Assembly (NCBI GenBank): GCA_021018815.1
Contig: JAITYX010000012.1
Location: forward strand, 4,327,001 to 4,391,000
Source: Talinum fruticosum
Lineage: Eukaryota; Streptophyta; Magnoliopsida; Caryophyllales; Talinaceae
DNA: 64,000 nucleotides
Direction of reading: 5' to 3'
This document shows, piece by piece, positions 22,031 through 32,182 of this stretch (positions are counted from its first letter, which is position 1; each line of letters opens with the position of its first letter). Made by a program: the position numbers and the translations under genes. The notes under the pieces were generated by a model, which was not told the origin of the DNA, searched no databases, and worked only from the letters and a program-made list of their open reading frames with translations.

Positions 22031-23543
22031 TTAGCTTCTCCGGCATCGATCTCACTTTACCCATTCAGTCTCTGTATGTCTCACTCTCTCCATCCCTCGC
22101 TCCGTCCTTCCCTCGGTCCCAATTCCAGGTGTGGCCAAGTTTTGATGTTCTAATTGTCAATTAATTGGGTGTTTTCTCAATTTATTCTCTCGAGGATTAA
22201 ACATTCAATTCTTGCCCAAGTCAATTCGCATTTGCAAATTCATCTATTGAAGCTGTTTCTGGATGGAATACTTTGATGTTGGTATGGTTCAGTTTGATGG
22301 ATTTTTGTTCATGTTGATAATTATAGTAGATGTTTTGCAGTCTTTCAGATAGCTTGCAAGGTTACCGTGTCATCATTAGCGTAGGTTTCGATGAGTATAT
22401 GACTTAAATTCATCACTCTATTACCATTCTGATTATAGGAGATGTTTGAATGGGATGCTAAAAGAGCAATTGTTCAGTTCAATGGTCTTAAACCCCCCCA
22501 AACATCAGAGATTTAGGATTATAAGTCTTCTGAAATTTGAGAGAAGATATCTTGTTTGTTTTGGTTTGAAACCTAGTAAATTTAAGTTTTCGAAATCAAT
22601 TCATGTCTATAGACTCTATTATGGTGGTTAAGTAAAACAAACATCTCCCTGTGGCTGAAAACTATCTGTTTTCATTCTTCTCTTACTGCAGTGTTCTTCT
22701 CTTCTCTATATTTGTGTTGGGCTGTCTTCTTAGTTGTTGTAGAAGTTGGATTTTGTTTTTTAAATTTTGTTATTCTTTGAGACAGAGTTGTGTGCATCAG
22801 AACAGGATGAGGTATCAGGCAAGTTTTTTTCTTCTATATCTAAACCTAACTTTCTCTTTAGTGGTAAACTTGCTTCTGCCTCAGTCCCAATTTTCTCTCA
22901 GTTTTGATGTCGACAGAGTAAGTTAATTGGGTGGATCAAGTGGAATCGATTAATGAAATTGGAATACTAAGAAAATAGAAACTTAAGTCCACTAAATCTT
23001 GTATAGTTTTTCTTATCTTCTTTGGTTCCTGTGGAACCTATGCACCAGATTGTGGCTGAAATTTAAAAAATTTTGATTCTATTTTGTTTCTTTTGTGTTT
23101 TGTAGTTTCTCTCCTTTTAGTTGTGGAACCTAAGCAACATCAATGCATGATTCTTAAAATCCTGTTGCCATTATTACCAAATACCCCAATCTATTACCAT
23201 TCTGGTTTAGGTCTCTTTATCTGTTGCCACAATGAATGAATTATCTACAAAAATAGCAAGAGGTTCATGTGAGTGTTGTTGTGCTAGCTGCCAATTGCTC
23301 GGTTGGCATCAAAAGATGGCTGTTGTGTAGCATGGTTACTAATCTTGGGGTTAATGCCCTTAATGCGTGAGCTTGGCTTAGTGCATATGATCGTTAAAAA
23401 ATAGTGTGTCTCTGTTTTGGTATTGGTTGTAAGCATTTCTTAAATGTAGGCCAACTCCGTAGTCTCGCATTTTATTGTAGTAGCCTAAGCTACATGGTTA
23501 TGAGTCTTATCTATTGATCTTTGTTGCTTTGCCTGGGATGCAG
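22031..23543 (+). other. intron-like interior of CACTA element N
   Basis: A T-rich sequence with no conserved domain, although short open frames occur (22446-22631, 22651-22926). Base composition and the AG acceptor at 23541-23543 fit captured intron sequence upstream of the FKBP exon. Confidence 0.4.
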
Positions 23544-23649
23544 GGAAGTGAAACTAGAATACAAAATGTTGAAGGAGAAGATGAGGGAATACAATAAGAA
23601 GGATGCTCAATTCTATGGCAAAATGTTTTCCGAGATGCTCGACTCCAAT
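23544..23649 (+). pseudogene. captured C-terminal exon of an FKBP62/65-type (ROF1-like) TPR peptidyl-prolyl isomerase
   Basis: The 106-bp exon is bounded by CAG (23541-23543) and GTAAGT (23650-23655). In the frame starting with its third base it encodes 35 residues including EVKLEYKMLKEKMREY and KKDAQFYGKMF. This is the characteristic helix after the TPR domain of plant large FKBPs (ROF1/ROF2 group), near the calmodulin-binding tail. The frame is fully open. The FKBP domains themselves are absent, so no enzyme is encoded. Confidence 0.75.
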
Positions 23650-23655
23650 GTAAGT

Positions 23656-24600
23656 GGCAAACCTTAGTCCATAATTATTGGAAACATGTCTTATTGACCT
23701 TTGTATAATCATCCTTCCAAGGATGCTGAAGCCATGTCCGTGGACACTAAGACACAAGTGTCTGTACCCAATCTCTTTGCTTCTCTGACGTTTTTTTATT
23801 TTGTTTTTGCTGCTCAAGTCTCTTCCCTCTCCCTCTGCTGCTCTCTTCAATGATTATTTTTTTGCTCCTGAAATCTGAAATTGTGGTTATATTTAGAAAA
23901 CTGAAATTATGATACTTGGTGATCTCCTCCATGTGGTAAGAAATGAAATGAAATGTGCTGAAATTTTCACACATAGTGGGAAGAATTAATGATATGTGGT
24001 GCACTCTCTCTTATTTTGCTGCCGAAGTGTATTTGCTGCCCTTGTCTTTGCCCTCTCCCTCTGCTGCTTTCCACTGTTTGTATTTTGCAGCTCTCCACAT
24101 AGTAGGATGAATTAATGATACACATGGTGATGCTCAAGTAGAACCTTATGCTTAACTAACTATTGCTGCACTCTCTCTTTCTTTGGTGCTCAAGTCTTCT
24201 TTGTTCCCTTGTTTGTTTTTTATTGTTCAAGTAAATTGCTACTCATGTTTCCTTCGGTGAATTTCGCAGGTGCACATATTCTTACCATGCTGACAAGATG
24301 CATATATTTTGACATAGATGATTATTAGAATGCTTCATCTTATAGTAGTCTTGTATATATCAAGATGACATATGTAAATGTATCTATTTTGAGTATATCA
24401 AAGCAAATGCGATGTATTGTACATATACTTGGGTTATACCTACATTTATATATAAGAATTCGTTTTGGACAATTTGATTTATCCATTTATACAAGAGTTG
24501 AAAGTTGTATATATTACCATCTCTATAAGTTGGAATTGTATGCAATACACATAATATGATTTATAAACCAGGATGGAGGGTATAAATGACAAAAACGTGT
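23656..24600 (+). other. 3' interior of CACTA element N
   Basis: Probable intron/3' flank of the captured gene, T-rich. It has an internal echo of a CTCTCCCTCTGCTGCT phrase (near 23825 and 24050) and of GGGAAGAATTAATGATA (23979 and 24104). No further exon was recognised. Confidence 0.4.
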
Positions 24601-24925
24601 ATGATCATGCAACTATTACGACGAGAGAAAGAACTTGTTGTAAAAGTTGTTACAATTACAACAAGAACAAGACCCTGTTGTAAAAGTGATCCATTTTTTA
24701 CGAGCACAAAACTTGTTGCAAAAAGATAACGAATGACGATGAGTTTAGCACCTTGTTGTAAAAAGTATTCATTACGACGAGAGGAAAAAACCGGTCATAA
24801 TTCATACCCACTCTTTTACGACGAGTCACGACCGGACACGTTTCTCGTCGTAGAAGCCTTTTGCGACAAATTTATCCACCTTTTACGATGAGAAAACTTG
24901 TCATAAGTGTGTTTTTTTTGTAGTG

Positions 24926-25400
24926 AAAAATATCAAAATAGTACTCGACACGTGAGTTCATTACTTGCTCATTTTCCGATTTTGTTAAGTATTCTTTTCA
25001 CTTGTATGTTGTATGTATGTCACTATGATATAACAATACATGATCTTTCTTTGAATCTTATTTTCATCCAATTGAAAAATAGTGCTCTCTTAATATATGG
25101 CTCTTTTGGGAGGCTCAAAACGCCCGCATAAGGCATAACCATAGTCAAATATTCTCCAAGTAAAGGCGAGGTTCTCTTGCTTAACATAAAATTAGTTTTC
25201 ATTTTCCGACAAAATTACTTTCTACATAACTAGTAATTGATTCTTCATGTGTTTGGAATCTATTTTGATTTATTGCGAGTGCCATAAATAATTGGGGAAA
25301 CTGGAGTGTGGCTTCTACATTCTTTAGTAAATAAAAGAGATTGTGACCTAGTTTGATTTCGATGATCACAAAGCTAATCCCAAAAAGGTATTGGCACTTA
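24926..25400 (+). pseudogene. Ulp1 peptidase continuation with catalytic Cys exon
   Basis: After element N the interrupted exon resumes and reads NIKIVLDT to a GTGAGT donor at about 24952, in the frame of the preceding MRK codons. The next exon (about 25290-25385) contains LECGFYIL then KEIVT. This matches the catalytic-Cys block of C48 peptidases (ECGYYVM...KEI), with Cys at 25307-25309. Stops between the two motifs show decay. Confidence 0.6.
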
Positions 25401-25449
25401 CACTTGTTAAATCTGTTTATAAAAGTTTAATTTATAATGTTCGGAATTG

Positions 25450-26030
25450 GCTGCTATTAAATCTCAACTCCGAAAAGGGGGCTGGATTGATCGCGATTCA
25501 AGCGTTCGAAATCCGTTTAGAGTTACGTAATAAGAATGGTATCTCCCACAACTTCTCAGCACCCGAACTCTTCAACGAGAATGGTGTAGTGGAGAGAAAG
25601 AACATATCTCTTGAAGAAATAGGAAGGACAATGATGATTGAACACGATCCGCCTTATTATTTTTGGGTCGAAGTAGTCAACACATCGAACTACACACCGA
25701 ACGGATGCCTCATCGGACCCATTTTGAAGAAAACTCCGTATGAACTCTACAAGGGAAAGAAACCAAACATCTCATACTTCAAACCCTTTGGATGTAAGTG
25801 CTATGTTCACAATAATGGTAAGGATCACCTAACCAAGTTTGATGCTCGGTTAGATGAAGGTATCTTTCTTCGTTATTCATCTTATAGTAAAGCATATCAC
25901 ATTTTAAATAAAAGAACTAACAAAGTGGAAGAACGCGTCCACGTTGTGTTTAATGAGATTGATAAGGGAAAACATAGTGAGTGAACGTTCTATGATCCGA
26001 AACTCGATTGCGATGAAGATGATATTGCTG
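25450..26030 (+). pseudogene. C3 integrase C-terminal half
   Basis: The open frame includes NGISHNFSAPELFNENGVVE, where the third catalytic residue of the integrase triad should lie. CLIGPILKKTPYELYKGKKP and FKPFGCKCYVHNNGKDHL follow. The stretch that should hold the second catalytic Asp (IRSDxGxEF) is eroded to IAIQAFEIRL. It aligns closely with C2 17220-17700, so the two are duplicates of the same gene region. Confidence 0.8.
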
Positions 26031-26272
26031 AAGCCGAGCTCGGACAGAGTCAAACGAAAGTAGCTTAGAATGAGGCAACTTAGAATATCATGACTCAAAC
26101 TAAACCAGCTCAAGAGCCAGCTCGGAATGTGGATGGTCAAATAGATGAGCAAGCTCAATCGGAACGGACCACTCGAAGATCAACTAGTTCAACCCACAAA
26201 TCCGGTGAATAAGAGAACAGGTAGAGCATTCAAATATGTTTCGAGCCACCCACTCGAGAACATCTTGTCTGA

Positions 26273-27886
26273 TGAAGGTTTGCTCTTGGAGAGTATAAAT
26301 CACCCTAGAGGGGGTGAATAGGGTGATAAGGAAACTTGTTTAAAAATTAAAACAGATATGAATCCGAGGTGAGTGAGAGGCAAGGATAAACTCGGAAAAG
26401 CATTAACTCGGAATTCAGTGCAAAGTGAAGAAGCAAATTAAACGGCACTTTAAGACTGTCCGAGTCTAGAATGCACTCAGAAAAGTATAACTCAGAACGT
26501 ACGTGGAAACCCTCCTGGGGCGAGAAAACCACGGACCATGCTAATCCAAGCACGAAGTCAAATCCACTATTTTGAGTCCACAAAATACAGTGGACTGACT
26601 TGACCTGAGTTGCTCCCTTAAACAACTCCTTACAAGTTTTTCCTAGACTCGAAATTACCTTATCTAATCTAGTACTTCCTAACCGAGATCATCCTTACAG
26701 TTAGGGACAAGCGAGCTGAGTTAACCCTTACAGCTCGGTCAAGGGACCTTACTTAGAGAATAAGAAAGAGAGTGTTTGTAACGAGTACAGGACCTTACAA
26801 CTCGGAAAGTTATTAAATACGGAATAGGAGTTGTAAGTAGAAGATTGAGAATGAATACAATGACTTTTTCTAAAGCATGTGTATTAACAATAGATTCGGC
26901 AATCTTCAAGTCTTGAAAGTTGGCTTCGTTTATAGATGACCAAGCGGCTTAGCCTTTGTGTCCATCTTTTGACTGGAAGTCCTTTGTGACCGTTGTAAAG
27001 GATTTTTGAGTCACTCGGAAAATATCCTTTGAGATATGAACGTTGAGCAACGGTTCTTGACTCCTTTGAAAGTCCCACAACCACTGGTAGTGTCTTTAAA
27101 AATAAGGTGGAAACCACCGTTGAGCTTGGTGTTGCAGATTTCCAATTGTGGAAACAGACAATCCCGACACGGTGTCCGGGGCTAGATCGAGAGGTGGAAA
27201 AAGCCTTGTCTGCTGGTGATTTAACGTTTTGAAGTCGGTTACTTTTGCGGTTCAAAATTAGGATACCCGCTTTTGAATAACCTACAAAAGTAAATCAATT
27301 TGGTTCTCAAAGTATAAAATACTTTGGTCTAAGATTAGTCACGAGATAATAACGTAATTAATATAATTAAGTGACTAATTATCCGAGTCGGAAAAGGAAT
27401 GGAATTTTCCGAGTCTAATATCCATGAGGCTCAAATTCCATACGAGTCGAGTCTAAGTTAGAATCAAGTTAGATAAAGAATATCGAGTAAACAAACTTGA
27501 TCTAGGCTAAACAAGGTTCAAACTAAATAAGGCGACTTGGAATACAGAATTAACGAGTGTAATTCCTGTAACATGAAGTCGACACTGAGTTTATGTGCGT
27601 GAATAAAAGTGTTTGAACATGCGATATACCTGAGTGTTGAGTGACTCGGAACTGTGTGTAAAGAGGCATGTAGACGTAAGCTTTACGAGTCGGTCAGTCG
27701 ATCGAAACAATCGGAAACATATATAGTAGATTCTATAACACTTAGAGAAAATGCTATATCACTCGAGAAAAGTTTCTAAGGCACATGGAATGGATTGGCA
27801 TCAAAACCCTATAGGAGAAGAAGAAGTCTTATACCTGATTCCTCGATGGAACTCAGAAAAGTGAAAGTTTAAAGTCCGAGTCTTCA
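26273..27886 (-). repeat. solo LTR S1 of the copia family, inverted, inside C3
   Basis: 1614 bp from TGAAGGTTTGCTC to GAGTCTTCA, the reverse complement of the family LTR. Flanks are TCTGA (26268-26272) and TCCGA (27887-27891), a 5-bp duplication with one later substitution. Removing it restores the alignment with C2 across 17895-17925. No internal sequence remains, so LTR-LTR recombination is likely. Confidence 0.9.
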
Positions 27887-27891
27887 TCCGA

Positions 27892-28865
27892 CATCAACGA
27901 TAGGGTTAGAACTCATTATTCTTTGCAAAATCTATGTGCACACTGCATTCATATCATTAATTGAACCCATAAATGCACTAGAGGTCCTAAATGAATCTGA
28001 ATGGGTAGAGGCCATGCAAGAGGAACTTAATCAATTTGAGAGAAACCTAAGTCCGGACTCGACCAAATGACCTTCCGACCACCCAGTCATAGGAACCAAA
28101 TCGGTTTTCAAGAACAAAGCTGGATGAGGATGGGTTGGTAGTAAAAAATAAGGCTAGACTTGTGGCTCAAGGCTACAATCAAGAAGAAGGAATTAAGTGT
28201 AGGGAAACCTTTGCACCAGTTGCTAGGATTGAAGCAATTAGAGTCCTATTGGCATTTGCATTAAGCATGAATATTAAATTGTATCAAATGGATGTCAAAT
28301 ATGTTTTTCCGAATGGTTTCGTTCAAGAGGAAGTCTATGTTGAGCAACCCCTGGATTTGAAAAGTCAGAATTTCCAAGTCATGTTTTGAAGTTGCAAAGG
28401 CTCTTTATGGTCTTAAACAAGGTCCCAGAGCTTGGTATGAAAGACTCGAGTAGTTTCTTGGTTGACAATGATTTCAAAAGAGGTCAGATTGACAAAACTC
28501 TTTTCGTAAAAACCAAAGGGAAAGACTTTCTTATTGTTAAGATTTATGTTGATGATATAATTTTTGGAGCTACTAATGAAAGTCTTTATCGAGATTTTTC
28601 TAAGTTAATGAGACAGGAATTCCAAATGAGCATGATTGGAGAGCTTAATTTCTTTCTTGGTCTACAAGTCAAACAAGAAAAGGATGGCATCTATGTCCAT
28701 CAATCTATGTAGACCAAGGAATTGCTGAAGAAGTACAAGCTTCAAGATGCAAAACATGCAGCAACACCAATGAGTAGCGAGTATAAAGCTGGACTCGAGA
28801 TGAAAAAAGGTAAAGCGAGTAGATCGAGAAAATCTATCGAGTTATGATTTGATCTCTGCTATATC
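27892..28865 (+). pseudogene. C3 reverse transcriptase
   Basis: Well-preserved copia RT (RVT_2) in pieces. ARLVAQGYNQEEG and FAPVARIEAIRVLLAFAL are followed by LYQMDVKYVFPNGFVQEEVY, where the first catalytic Asp is in MDVK. One frameshift occurs near 28388, followed by the YVDDIIFGATNESLYRDF block with the catalytic YVDD at 28545-28556. GELNFFLGLQVKQEKDGIYV and a stop at 28711 follow. RT copies genomic RNA to DNA; this copy is broken by the frameshift and stops. Confidence 0.88.
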
Positions 28866-29415
28866 TCACATCCAGTAGGCTACACATTATGTTTAGTGTA
28901 TGTATGTGTGCAAGATTTCAAGCTAATCCAAAAGAATCACATCTCATTACGGTGAAGAGAATTTTTAGACATCTTGTAGGAACTCAAAGTTTAGGTCTAT
29001 AGTTCTCAAGAGACCGAGAACCGACCCTCACTTGGATACTCGGATGCCGACTATACAGGATACAAGGTTGATAGAAAGAGCACCTCAGGAGCATGCCGGT
29101 TTCTCGGTTAATCCCTTTTATCTTGGCACTCAAAGAAGCAAAACTCGGTTGCTCTATCAAAGGTTGAAGCTGAGTACACTGCAGCTGGAGCATGCTCGTG
29201 CTCAGATTCTATGGATCAAGCAACACTTGAAAAACCTTAGACTTTCATTCAAATCAACTCCAATCAAGTGTGAGAATTATAGTGCAATCAGCATCACTAA
29301 GAATCCAGTCCAACGCTCAAAGATAAAGCATATTGAGGTAAGGTATCATTTTCCGAGAGACCATTCTGAGAAAGGTGATATTGAACTTGAATTCTTCCTA
29401 CAAAATTTCAAGTAG
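28866..29415 (+). pseudogene. C3 RNase H
   Basis: The region opens with a CARFQANPKESH block and continues through the copia RNase H with its acidic DADY-type block (DARMPT/DADYTG in mixed frames near 29040). AEYTAAGAC follows around 29170 and KHIEVRYHFPRDH near 29335. The last is the hallmark C-terminal strand of copia RNase H. Several frame changes are present. Confidence 0.8.
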
Positions 29416-29778
29416 CTAATATCTTTATTAAGCCCCTTAATGAGGATCAGTTTTGTTTTATTAGGAATGAACATGGCATGATAAATGCATGATTATGTGT
29501 TCTTCTAAGTGAAATTATCTTACATGATTATGTGTTACATGTTCTTTCTTTTGTCTTCATAACAATTAGTTCGGTTGACTCGGTGATACTGAGCTAGGAC
29601 TTATTATCTGTTTGTGTTTTCCGAGTCACTCGAAACTTTATTGAAGTCGGACTCGGTTGTTGAGAAAATTGAACTTCAAACTTCGAAATCATCTCTAGAT
29701 TAGTGGAGAATTTTAAAAATTTCTTTTAAAATTTCTCTTTTTCTCTCTCTCTACCGCGCGCATCGATCGGTGAACTAG

Positions 29779-29901
29779 CCGTTGGTAGACAAACACTGGA
29801 ATTCTAACCGTTGGAGAGCGGAACAGACACACCGGTCTCGAGGCGACCGTTAGAGGTTTTGGTCGAACGAATGCGAAGGACATTCACTTCGCTATAAATA
29901 G
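29779..29901 (+). promoter_or_regulatory. internal promoter of the C3 extra ORF
   Basis: TATAAATAG at 29893-29901 lies 164 bp before the extra-ORF ATG. CCGTT boxes lie upstream at 29779, 29808 and 29847. The middle box is part of TAACCGTTGGA, whose complement TCCAACGGTTA fits the MSA consensus. The C1 copy keeps both the TATA region (followed by GCATCC) and the same MSA-like box on the opposite strand, so the arrangement belongs to the family. Confidence 0.55.
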
Positions 29902-30064
29902 CATCCTTTTTCCTTCACTTCGCTACTTTACTGTCTCGCTAACCTAAACTCTCGCGTACTCACTCTTGTAATCTAAGCTCTCAAGCATTCTCAACACTCT
30001 TAGTACTCTCTCTCTATATCTCGTTTCATCGAGTTCACTCTCTTTCTTCTAAAACTTCTCAACC

Positions 30065-31690
30065 ATGACTAAGACAGGTTCCGCGCCGGACTTTTTAGGA
30101 TCTGCAACTAAGAAGCCTAGAATGAAGAACCAAGAGGGTGCTTCTAATCCCTCCAAAATCCTAGTCACCCAACATCTTACGTTGGATGACAAGTTCTTTT
30201 CAACCACAACCTTTCCGTGGTTGAAACATATCAAAACCACTGGCATATATAACTTTCTATGTTTCGGTGAGTTCATATACCTAGAACTCATCGCCGAGTT
30301 CTATTCAAACCTTTCTTGCTCCGAGGGGATCATCACCTCAAGAGTTCGTAACACTCGTGGTTTATATAAATCTCTCTCTCCTCTATCTTCTTTTAAAAGT
30401 CTCTTCTATTTTTCTCAACAACAACCCCATCCCCTTCAATGATGTTGCTAATGAGTTCTTGGAAAAATATGCCAAGGAAGTCCCTAAGTTACGCAAGAAC
30501 TTTTCGCGACTCGGATGAAGACCGAGGGTAGACTTTTGTGTTTCTTGCCGATGAGAAATTTCTTCTCTCATCACTCCAGCAAAGAGAATCCCAACTCAAA
30601 GATTCTCAAAGCTTTATTTGACAATCTCAAGGGCTACGACGTAGACCTCTTTCCCGCTATAATCAAGCAAATTGCCACCGTGCCAGCTCGGTCAAAGAAA
30701 TTCACCCCTCTTCCTTTCGGAGCCCTTTTTACCTTTATTTTTAAAGAATTCAAGGTTTCGCTCCTCTCGGACCCAAACAAAGTGTTTCAGTCTGCCATCA
30801 TTGTTGGCGAAAAAGAGCTTCTTGGATACGGATACCGGGAAACCCAACCTAGTGTTTGGGTCCACAGCTCAAAACCGAGGCAACCTTCCCCTTCCCCTCC
30901 GCCTCAAACTCGGACTCATCTCTCACTCCCTCCTCCACCCGGCGATGCTTCCACCTCAGGTCCCCCTCTCCAAGCAGCTGCACCTCTGTCCACTACACCG
31001 ATAGACAAGATCACTTACGTATCCGCAAAAATCCGAGACACTTTCTGCTCATTCAAGTTTGTCCTTCAATCCATGACCATCAACCGGAAAATGGCCAAAA
31101 CTCGGATTTGAAAGCAACAAGATGTGCTCCTCGAAATGAAGAATCTGGTTAAGGAATAACAGGAGATGATTGAGCTCCTCCGGGAGAGGCGATCGAAGGC
31201 CACTCAGGACTTAGACAACTCGGACAAGTCCGAAGACTCCTCGAGCCCCGCCAAGTCTCCTTTCGGAGAGGCGGTAGAAGAAGAAGAAGAGGAAGCTGCA
31301 GGCTGAAGTAGCTCCTCCTAAGGAGAAGGAGGAAGAAGAGAAAGAAGAGGAGAAGGAGGAAGAAGGAGAGAAGAAAGAAGAAGCCGAGGGACAAGGTGCT
31401 GCGGTTCCTAAACCGGGACCGATAAGCTCGGACGGTGAGTCCGAGTGAGTTAGAAGATCCTGCAGATGTTGGACGAGTCCGCAGTAGTCAAGCCGGAAGA
31501 ACACCCCCTCCGCAACGTTCTAAGAGGATCAGCCTCGGACGGCCTAATTCGGGTCGGCCACTAAGAGTTTAGCCACTTCCGGAGATACAAGTGCTGCCGC
31601 CGCCCGGATCTTCAACTTCATCACAAGCATACCAGCTTAGGCACACTTGCATGTTCATCCGCCTTAACTCGAGCTGCCCAAATCCACCGT
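30065..31690 (+). pseudogene. C3 extra 3' ORF (PF20167-like, acidic tail)
   Basis: The ATG at 30065 opens 125 codons: DFLGSATKKPRMKNQ at the N-terminus, then LELIAEFYSNLSCSEGIITS, reminiscent of the FYxNL block of the putative plant transposon protein domain. A frame change leads to 30515-31111. There LPMRNFFSHHSSKENPNSKI and PLPFGALFTFIFKEFKVSLL resemble the family's later blocks, and a Pro/Ser-rich linker follows. From ~31190 the coding potential is highly acidic and Lys/Glu-rich (likely coiled coil). C1 carries the same gene. The role is unknown. Placement between pol and the 3' LTR recalls the extra ORF of Sireviruses, but I see no clear signal peptide or convincing envelope features. Confidence 0.6.
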
Positions 31691-32166
31691 TTTAATTTCT
31701 TTTTCTCTTGTTTTATTTTTTTTGTCCACACATCAATTGTATCAGCTTGATATATTCTTCCCTATTTTTGTTTTTGCCGAAAGGCGAGGGGAGAATATTA
31801 GAAAAATTGTTGTCTTGTTTAGGGCGTGTTTTCTCACCCTCTTTTCTTTGTATTTTCCTTGTTTTCCGTATATATATGAATAAAGTGTTATTTTCGAGCA
31901 TACTGATTTCCGAGTTAACTCTTTCGAGTTTGAATTTCTTATTACTTATTTTTACTCTAATATATCAGCTCGCATTTCTTTTTCCTCTATTTTGCTCTAA
32001 TATAATTACTCACGATTTTTTTCCATATGAGTTATCTACAGAAATATTCTAAGTACGAATCACTTCACTCATTACTCTATATTATGGGATATTCCACTCG
32101 AGTAAGAATGAAATCTCATGGTTATTTTACTAACAAAGTTTCTATCTAAATATGGAATGCCTTTCA

Positions 32167-32182
32167 TCAAAAAGGAGGAGAT
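32167..32182 (+). other. C3 polypurine tract
   Basis: CAAAAAGGAGGAGAT directly precedes the 3' LTR start TGAAGAG. It is preceded by GGAATGCCTTTCATC, which is conserved at the same place in C1. Confidence 0.85.

Larger units (their letters stand above)
20529..24925 (+). mobile_element. non-autonomous CACTA element N (Pack-CACTA) with captured FKBP exon
   Basis: It begins CACTACAAAA and ends TTTTTTTTGTAGTG, inverted CACTA termini. The 3-bp duplication AAA is present at 20526-20528 and 24926-24928. Subterminal arrays of TTACGACGAG and its reverse complement or variants occur at both ends (20600-20640 and repeats; 24610-24900). The interior lacks transposase and instead resembles host genic sequence with a GC-rich 5' leader, introns and a splice-bounded exon. 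It inserted into the peptidase gene of O. Confidence 0.8.
18215..25430 (+). mobile_element. En/Spm (CACTA) element remnant O, TNP1-like plus Ulp1 peptidase
   Basis: Between copia remnants C2 and C3 lies plus-strand coding sequence of an En/Spm-type element. It has a Transposase_24-like domain, a transposase C-terminal domain and a C48/Ulp1-like peptidase, separated by AT-rich introns. It is interrupted by CACTA element N and expanded by a triplication. I could not find O's own CACTA termini at either edge, so it may be truncated, or the copia-CACTA borders are rearrangement points. Confidence 0.6.

Noticed and set aside
22446..22926. Short hydrophobic open frames inside CACTA element N as small membrane-protein genes
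   Set aside because: T-rich intron-like sequence with no start context or conserved motif, upstream of a clear AG acceptor.
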